Below are positions 31,941 through 36,318 of a stretch of 36,318 nucleotides of DNA, in pieces. A program made the position numbers and the translations under genes. The DNA lies in NCBI GenBank assembly GCA_030038095.1, contig JASHPK010000047.1, positions 1 to 36,318 of the forward strand. Direction: 5' to 3'. The notes below the pieces were generated by a model, which did no database searches, had not been told where the DNA came from, and was given only the letters and a program-made list of their open reading frames with translations. Within the stretch, counting starts at the first letter, position 1. Each line of letters opens with the position of its first letter. This stretch comes from Thermoplasmata archaeon (lineage in GTDB: Archaea; Thermoplasmatota; Thermoplasmata; Lutacidiplasmatales; UBA184).

Positions 31941-32852
31941 CTAGCCCGACCCGTTCTCCGCCCCGGCGGTGCGGCGCCCCGTCACCGCGTCGAGCACGAC
32001 CCGACCCTCAGAGCCTTCGGCGTACCAGTGGGGGACGAACAGGAGGGCGAACGGGCCGACCCGCACGTCCTCGGGCGACGGAGGGATCCGGCGCGTCTCG
32101 ATGACGAGCGCCCCTCCGTGCTGCTCGGTGTGGTCGACGTGGACCGTGTGGTGGCGCCGGATCGTCTCGATCGCGATCGGCATCGCCTGGGCCTCCGTGA
32201 GCTGGGGCGCGAGTCGCTGGTGCGGCTCGTCGAGCTCGGTCACGAGCTCGCGGTCCGCCTCCCCCCACACCTCCGCCCGACGGGTCACGGCGTTCACCGC
32301 CACCAGCTGGTGCTGGACCGGACCGGACTGGCCGTGCGGGGAGGCGGGTCGGACCCGGTACGCGGCAACGAAGAACGGCACGAGCCTCAGGGTGAACCGG
32401 GGGGCCTCCACGCCGGCGAGCACTTCCGCTTCCGTCCGCCCGAGCCGGGGCCGCACGGTGCGGGCCTCGGTGGGGGCGATCGCGAACGGTGGCTCGAGGA
32501 GGCCGGGGTCGGCCGCCTCGGGTCCGGGGGCGGGGGCGAGGGGAGAGGGGAGCAAGAGCTCGCCGAGCGCCGGCCCGAGGGTCGTGGGATCCAGGACCTC
32601 GATCCCCCGGTCGGCGGCGAGGCCCCGGGCGACCTCCCCGGGCTCATCGTCGTAGATGATCGTCCGCTGGATGGAGTCCGTCGGGAACCACGCCTCGATC
32701 TCCGCCGGAGAACGCGCCGTCGGAACGATCGCGACCGCGCGCCGGTCCCGGACGCGTACGGCGACCGTGACCTCGGGGCGGAGCTCGACCCGGTACCCCG
32801 CCGCTTCGAGAAGCCGCGCAAGGGTCGACGAGGGAGGCGGTACGCGCGCCAT
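31941..32852 (-). CDS. Unrecognised two-part protein (possible PepSY-like C-terminal repeats)
   Basis: A soluble 303-residue protein with no confident family. Part 1 (about 1-105) reads like an alpha/beta domain: LARLLEAAGYRVELRPEVTV, then VAVRVRDRRAVAIVPTA, RTIIYDDEPG and AADRGIEVLDPTTLGPALGELLLP; the layout recalls degenerate restriction-endonuclease-like domains that bind but do not cut, without a convincing catalytic set. A Pro/Ala linker follows. Part 2 has two strand-turn repeats, FFVAAYRV with VAVNAVTRRAEVW and LLFVPHWYAEGSEG with VVLDAVTGRR, separated by the helix LTEAQAMPIAIETIRRHH; this resembles PepSY-type halves. ATG 32852 lies 27 bases after minus-strand GATAATCC; a GTG at 32855 is an alternative. 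Function unknown. Confidence 0.55.
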   Translation of the reverse strand: MARVPPPSSTLARLLEAAGYRVELRPEVTVAVRVRDRRAVAIVPTARSPAEIEAWFPTDSIQRTIIYDDEPGEVARGLAADRGIEVLDPTTLGPALGELLLPSPLAPAPGPEAADPGLLEPPFAIAPTEARTVRPRLGRTEAEVLAGVEAPRFTLRLVPFFVAAYRVRPASPHGQSGPVQHQLVAVNAVTRRAEVWGEADRELVTELDEPHQRLAPQLTEAQAMPIAIETIRRHHTVHVDHTEQHGGALVIETRRIPPSPEDVRVGPFALLFVPHWYAEGSEGRVVLDAVTGRRTAGAENGSG

Positions 32853-32874
32853 CACCGACAGATGTGCCCCGCCG

Positions 32875-32882
32875 GGATTATC
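32875..32882 (-). promoter_or_regulatory. TATA box of the unrecognised 303-residue protein gene
   Basis: Minus-strand GATAATCC, centred 27 bases before ATG 32852. Confidence 0.45.
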
Positions 32883-32958
32883 TCGGTTCCGCTCGTGAGG
32901 AGGCGCGCGCCCCGTCGGCGACGGAAACCTCTTCGGGAGGGTCGCGCCCTCCCGGGGC

Positions 32959-33768
32959 GTGTCCCGGTACTGGCTCGGGTGCTCCGGCTGGGCCTACGAC
33001 GATTGGGTCGGCCCGTTCTATCCCGCAGGCACCCCGCCGGGCGAGTTCCTCGAGCGGTACGCCCGGGTCTTTCGGACGGTCGAGGTCGATTCGAGCTTCT
33101 ACCGGCCGCCCACTCCCTTCCTCCTGAAGCGGTGGGCGGACCGCACTCCGGAAGGCTTCCGGTTCGCCCTGAAGGTCCCCCGGGAGGTCACCCACGAGCG
33201 CTCGACGGCGAGTTCCGAGGTCCTGGCGCGATTCCTCGGGAGCCTGTCGATCCTCCGCGACCGCGGCAAGCTCGGGCCGATCGTGCTGCAGTTCCCGGGG
33301 TCGTTCCGGGGGGACCGGAACTTCCCGGCCCTCGAGAGGCTCCTCGCCGAGATCCCGGAGGAGTTCTCGCTCGCCGTGGAGCTGCGGCACCGCTCCTGGT
33401 GGACCGACGCGACCCGGCGGGCGCTCGAGGCCCGGCGCGCGGCGCTGGTCTGGGCGGTCCAGCCAGACGCCGAGGCGCCCCCCTGGGTGACGGGCGCCTT
33501 CCTCTACGCCCGCTTCCTCGGGGACCGCGCCCTCGAGCGGTTCGATCGCATCCAGCGCGACGGACGGGCCGAGATCGTCGCGATGCACGAGCGCTTCGAA
33601 GAGGAAGGGCGACCGGCCGAGGTGGTCTTCGCCTTCTCGAACAATCACTACATGGGCTTCGGCCCGGGCACGACCGCGGTCGTCGCCGAGGTCCTCGGCG
33701 AGCCGATCCCCGATCTGAAGGCCGCCGCACGCACCGGCGGCCAGACGACCCTCGACGTCAGCCCCTGA
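32959..33768 (+). CDS. DUF72 (YecE-like) family protein
   Basis: TIM-barrel-like protein of 269 residues belonging to the widespread DUF72 family, whose biochemical function is not established. Hallmarks: YWLGCSGWAYDDW at the N-terminus, the YARVFRTVEVDSSFYRPP segment, WADRTPEGFRFALKVPREVTH, LGPIVLQFPGSF, VELRHRSWW, LYARFLGD (usually YxRxHG) and VVFAFSNNHYMGFGPGTT (usually the FNN-H--G/A-A segment). The GTG start at 32959 follows a weak TATA-like GAAACCTC at about -33. It is divergent from the unrecognised gene at 31941-32852 and lies 101 bases before cdc48, which has its own promoter. Confidence 0.9.
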   Translation: MSRYWLGCSGWAYDDWVGPFYPAGTPPGEFLERYARVFRTVEVDSSFYRPPTPFLLKRWADRTPEGFRFALKVPREVTHERSTASSEVLARFLGSLSILRDRGKLGPIVLQFPGSFRGDRNFPALERLLAEIPEEFSLAVELRHRSWWTDATRRALEARRAALVWAVQPDAEAPPWVTGAFLYARFLGDRALERFDRIQRDGRAEIVAMHERFEEEGRPAEVVFAFSNNHYMGFGPGTTAVVAEVLGEPIPDLKAAARTGGQTTLDVSP

Positions 33769-33835
33769 CCGGGAGGACCGGCGCGCGGCACGGAGCCCGC
33801 CGCGTCTCCCCGAAAACCCTCCGCTCCGGGACAAC

Positions 33836-33843
33836 GCTTATCC
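33836..33843 (+). promoter_or_regulatory. TATA box of cdc48
   Basis: GCTTATCC, centred 30 bases before ATG 33870, predicting a leaderless mRNA. Confidence 0.5.
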
Positions 33844-33869
33844 CTCGCCTCGAGGTCCAACGGCCGTCG

Positions 33870-36095
33870 ATGGGAGAGGCGATCACCCTCCGGGTGGCCG
33901 AGGCGTTCCAGCAGGACATCGGGCTTGGCACGTCCCGCCTCGACGTCCAGACCCGCCAGCGGCTCAAGGTGGGGCTCGGGGACATCGTCGAGATCCGGGG
34001 TCGCAAGGCGACGCCGGCGATCGTGAGCCGGGCGCAACCGGACGACGAGGCGAAGGGCCTCGTCCGCATCGAGGCGGTCGTCCGCCGCAACGCGGGGGTC
34101 AGCATCGGGGACCGGGTCTCCGTCCAGCGCGTCGACGCGCCGAACGCGGACGCGATCACCATCGCCCCGATCTACGCCGGGTCGGCGCGGATGGACCTCG
34201 GGCCCGGCCTCGAGAGCTTCGTCGCGAAGGCCCTCGCCCGCCGCCCGTTCGTGCGCGGCGACGTCTTCGTGATCCCGGGGGTCTTCCTGATGGGGGGCTC
34301 GCTCCCGTTCATGGTCGTCGCGACCCAGCCGAAGGGGATCGTCCAGGTCGCCCCGGCGACCCTCATCACGATCAAGGAAGAGACGGTCAGCGAGACCGAG
34401 GTCGCCGCCCCCCGGGTGTCGTACGAGGACATCGGGGGCCTCAAGGAGAAGCTGGGGCGCGTGCGCGAGATGATCGAGCTCCCGCTCAAGCACCCCGAGC
34501 TGTTCGACCGGCTCGCGATCACCCCGCCGAAGGGGGTGCTCCTCTACGGACCCCCGGGGACGGGAAAGACGCTGATCGCGAAGGCGGTCGCGAACGAGGC
34601 CGGCGCCCACTTCATCGGCATCCAGGGCCCCGAGATCATCTCGAAGTACTACGGCGAGAGCGAGAAGGAGCTCCGGGAGAAGTTCGAGGAGGCCGAGAAG
34701 AACGCTCCGAGCGTGATCTTCATCGACGAGCTCGATTCCATCGCCCCGCGCCGCGACGAGGTCGTCGGCGAGGTCGAGCGGCGCGTGGTGGCGCAGCTCC
34801 TGACGCTGATGGACGGCCTCTCCGGCCGCGGCAACGTCATCGTGATCGCGGCGACGAACCGGGAGGAGGCGATCGATCCGGCGCTGCGTCGGCCCGGGCG
34901 CTTCGACCGCGAGATCGAGATCGGCGTCCCGACGATGGAGGGGCGCCTCGAGATCCTCCAGATCCACACCCGCGGGATGCCGATCGACGGGACCGAGCGG
35001 GACCGCGAGCGGGTGCTGAAGGAGCTCGCGGCCCAGAGCCACGGCTTCGTCGGTGCCGACCTCTCCTCGCTCGCCCGCGAGGCCGCGATGCGGGCCCTCC
35101 GACGCTACCTGCCCGAAATCGACTTCGACCAGCCGATCCCGCTCTCGCTCCTCGAGCGGATGAAGGTCACCGAGCACGACTTCCGCGAGGCGCTGAAGCA
35201 GATCGAACCGTCGAGCCTGCGGGACGTCGCCGTGGAGGTCCCGACGACCCGGTGGGAGGAGGTCGGCGGCCTCGATCGGGTGCGGAAGATCCTCGAGGAA
35301 TCGGTCGAGCTCCCGTTCAAGAACCCTCAGGCGTACCGGCACGTCGGCATCGAGCCGCCCCGGGGGATCCTCCTCTACGGGCCCCCGGGCGTCGGGAAGA
35401 CCCTGCTCGCGAAGGCGGCCGCGACCGAGAGCCAGGCGAACTTCATCTCGGTGAAGGGACCCGAGGTGATGAGCAAGTGGGTCGGCGAGAGCGAGAAGGC
35501 GATCCGGATGATCTTCAAGAAGGCCCGGCAGGCCTCGCCGTCGATCGTCTTCATCGACGAGATCGACTCGATCGCCCCGCGGCGCGGCCTTCAGACGTCG
35601 AGCGGCGTCACCGAACGGATAGTGAACCAGCTGCTCACGTCGATCGACGGGCTCGAGACGCTCGAGCGCGTGCTGGTGATCGCCGCGACGAACCGACCCG
35701 ACATCATCGACGAAGCGCTCCTCCGGACGGGACGGTTCGACCGCCTCCTCTACGTCGAGCCTCCGACGGTGGCGGGGCGGAAGGAGATCCTCAAGGTCCA
35801 CACGCGCAAGATGCCGCTCGCGGACGACGTGAGCCTGGACGACCTCGCCGCCCGGACCGAGGGGTACGTCGGCAGCGACCTCGCCGCGCTCTGCCGCGAG
35901 GCCGGACTCACCGCGATCCGGGAGAACCTCAAGGCGTCGCGCGTCACGCGCGCTCATTTCGACGCCGCGCTCAAACAGGTGCACGCGTCGGTCGACGCCG
36001 AGAACGTGCGGTTCTACGAGGAGTTCGAGAAGCACGTGCTGCGCGAGCGGGCGGGCCGCCGCGCGGTCGAGTCCGCGCAGGTTATCTATCGGTGA
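33870..36095 (+). CDS. cdc48: Cdc48/VAT-type AAA+ ATPase with C-terminal HbYX motif
   Basis: Hexameric unfoldase of 741 residues, usual for archaeal VAT. The N-terminal double-psi barrel domain ([17 protein letters not shown], about 1-180) recognises substrates. D1 has Walker A GPPGTGKT (227-234), Walker [11 protein letters not shown] and the arginine-finger region [12 protein letters not shown]2 has GPPGVGKT (504-511), [10 protein letters not shown] and [13 protein letters not shown]; the D2 pore loop is KWVGESEK and the D1 loop is KYYGESEK. The C-terminus ends VIYR, so the last three residues Ile-Tyr-Arg form a hydrophobic-Tyr-X motif, which in PAN and archaeal Cdc48 docks into the 20S alpha ring and opens its gate. 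The ATG at 33870 matches the VAT start; the frame is open upstream but through the DUF72 gene. Confidence 0.97.
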   Translation: MGEAITLRVAEAFQQDIGLGTSRLDVQTRQRLKVGLGDIVEIRGRKATPAIVSRAQPDDEAKGLVRIEAVVRRNAGVSIGDRVSVQRVDAPNADAITIAPIYAGSARMDLGPGLESFVAKALARRPFVRGDVFVIPGVFLMGGSLPFMVVATQPKGIVQVAPATLITIKEETVSETEVAAPRVSYEDIGGLKEKLGRVREMIELPLKHPELFDRLAITPPKGVLLYGPPGTGKTLIAKAVANEAGAHFIGIQGPEIISKYYGESEKELREKFEEAEKNAPSVIFIDELDSIAPRRDEVVGEVERRVVAQLLTLMDGLSGRGNVIVIAATNREEAIDPALRRPGRFDREIEIGVPTMEGRLEILQIHTRGMPIDGTERDRERVLKELAAQSHGFVGADLSSLAREAAMRALRRYLPEIDFDQPIPLSLLERMKVTEHDFREALKQIEPSSLRDVAVEVPTTRWEEVGGLDRVRKILEESVELPFKNPQAYRHVGIEPPRGILLYGPPGVGKTLLAKAAATESQANFISVKGPEVMSKWVGESEKAIRMIFKKARQASPSIVFIDEIDSIAPRRGLQTSSGVTERIVNQLLTSIDGLETLERVLVIAATNRPDIIDEALLRTGRFDRLLYVEPPTVAGRKEILKVHTRKMPLADDVSLDDLAARTEGYVGSDLAALCREAGLTAIRENLKASRVTRAHFDAALKQVHASVDAENVRFYEEFEKHVLRERAGRRAVESAQVIYR

Positions 36096-36097
36096 AA

Positions 36098-36120
36098 TCG
36101 AGGAGGACCTCTCTCCTCGA
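36098..36120. repeat. 8-bp inverted repeat just after cdc48
   Basis: TCGAGGAG (36098-36105) and CTCCTCGA (36113-36120) are perfect complements around a 7-base loop, 3 bases after the cdc48 stop. It could form an RNA hairpin at the transcript end; no T-rich run follows, so a terminator role is only possible. Confidence 0.3.
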
Positions 36121-36137
36121 GAGTCGTCCCGGGCAAG

Positions 36138-36144
36138 CTATAAG
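36138..36144 (+). promoter_or_regulatory. TATA box of the gene at the right edge
   Basis: CTATAAG lies 57-63 bases before the proposed GTG 36201, predicting a leader of about 30-35 nt with GGGAGA immediately before the start as ribosome-binding sequence. Confidence 0.5.
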
Positions 36145-36200
36145 TAGCACGGCCAAGTTCGCGCCGCCGCTCTCCCCTACGGGGAGACCGTACGGGAGAA

Positions 36201-36318
36201 GTGAAGCAGTTGGCCCGCGACCTGTATCGACCCGCCCTCTGGGCCGTGGTGGTCGTGATGCTGGTGGCAACACTGGCGTCGATCGCCTCGGGGGCCCAGG
36301 CGACCTCGAGCACCAATA
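36201..36318 (+). CDS. Start of a secreted or membrane-anchored protein (3' truncated by window edge)
   Basis: Only the first 39 codons are present. From GTG 36201 the translation begins MKQLARDLYRPAL, then WAVVVVMLVATLASIASGAQA and SSTN: a basic start, a hydrophobic core of about 18 residues and an Ala-x-Ala-like end, the layout of a Sec signal peptide or an N-terminal anchor. GGGAGA precedes the GTG and a TATA box stands further upstream, both supporting a real start. No function can be given from this fragment. Confidence 0.55.
   Translation, partial: MKQLARDLYRPALWAVVVVMLVATLASIASGAQATSSTN

Noticed and set aside
1-36318. CRISPR arrays, insertion sequences, integrases or attachment sites
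   Set aside because: No regularly spaced direct repeats, transposase motifs, or tRNA-end duplications were seen; the two tRNA genes are not flanked by integrase genes.

Overview
The window is very GC-rich archaeal chromosome, most likely from an uncultured, probably aerobic or facultatively respiring member of the Thermoplasmatota (former Euryarchaeota). Archaeal identity rests on a 20S proteasome beta subunit, an aCPSF1/FttA beta-CASP nuclease with KH domains, a VAT/Cdc48 AAA ATPase, archaeal-type AlaRS, a stand-alone GMP synthase PP-ATPase subunit, a KEOPS Cgi121 subunit, TATA boxes 26-30 bases before many start codons (leaderless mRNAs) and a tRNA gene with a bulge-helix-bulge intron. The phylum is an inference: MutS/MutL, an HdrB-containing succinate dehydrogenase and FolC together fit high-GC Thermoplasmata, but no rRNA is present to prove it.

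Layout, left to right. 1-4.5 kb: end of a class I methyltransferase, then an acyl-CoA (methylmalonyl-CoA type) mutase large subunit, FolC and endonuclease III, all forward. 4.3-5.6 kb: a reverse MFS permease that converges on, and overlaps, the endonuclease III tail. 5.6-9.9 kb: alanyl-tRNA synthetase and a KaiC/GvpD/RAD55-like ATPase whose second domain has lost its P-loop. 9.9-12.7 kb: a reverse membrane protein, the purine pair purE-guaAb, and two small conserved-looking proteins. 12.7-17.4 kb, reverse: a TMEM175-like channel, then the operon sdhA-sdhB-sdhE-ridA, a type-E succinate:quinone oxidoreductase without a visible membrane anchor. 17.4-20.2 kb, forward: psmB and fttA, separated from sdhA by a divergent promoter region with three GTGGTCCC boxes. 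20.3-22.5 kb, reverse: a MacB/FtsX-type ABC permease and its ATPase. 22.6-25.3 kb, forward: an alkaline-phosphatase-superfamily phosphodiesterase and a GT-B glycosyltransferase-like protein.

25.3-30.3 kb, reverse: mutS-mutL-PD-(D/E)XK nuclease, three genes joined by start/stop overlaps. 30.3-30.6 kb, reverse: tRNA-Ser(UGA) and tRNA-Gly(UCC), the latter interrupted in the T-loop by a 30-nt intron. 30.7-32.9 kb, reverse: Cgi121, an MBL-fold hydrolase and an unrecognised two-part protein. 33.0-36.3 kb, forward: a DUF72 protein, Cdc48 with a C-terminal HbYX proteasome-docking motif, and the first codons of a secreted or anchored protein.

Functional themes: protein turnover (psmB plus an HbYX Cdc48), transcript 3'-end formation (FttA beside psmB), mismatch repair with an added nuclease, and respiration (type-E SDH, possibly fed by the mutase through succinyl-CoA). 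No gene-free stretch exceeds 300 bases, and no insertion sequence, CRISPR array or rRNA gene was seen. The least conventional items are the tRNA-Gly T-loop intron, the three-gene mismatch-repair operon and the repeated boxes between sdhA and psmB.
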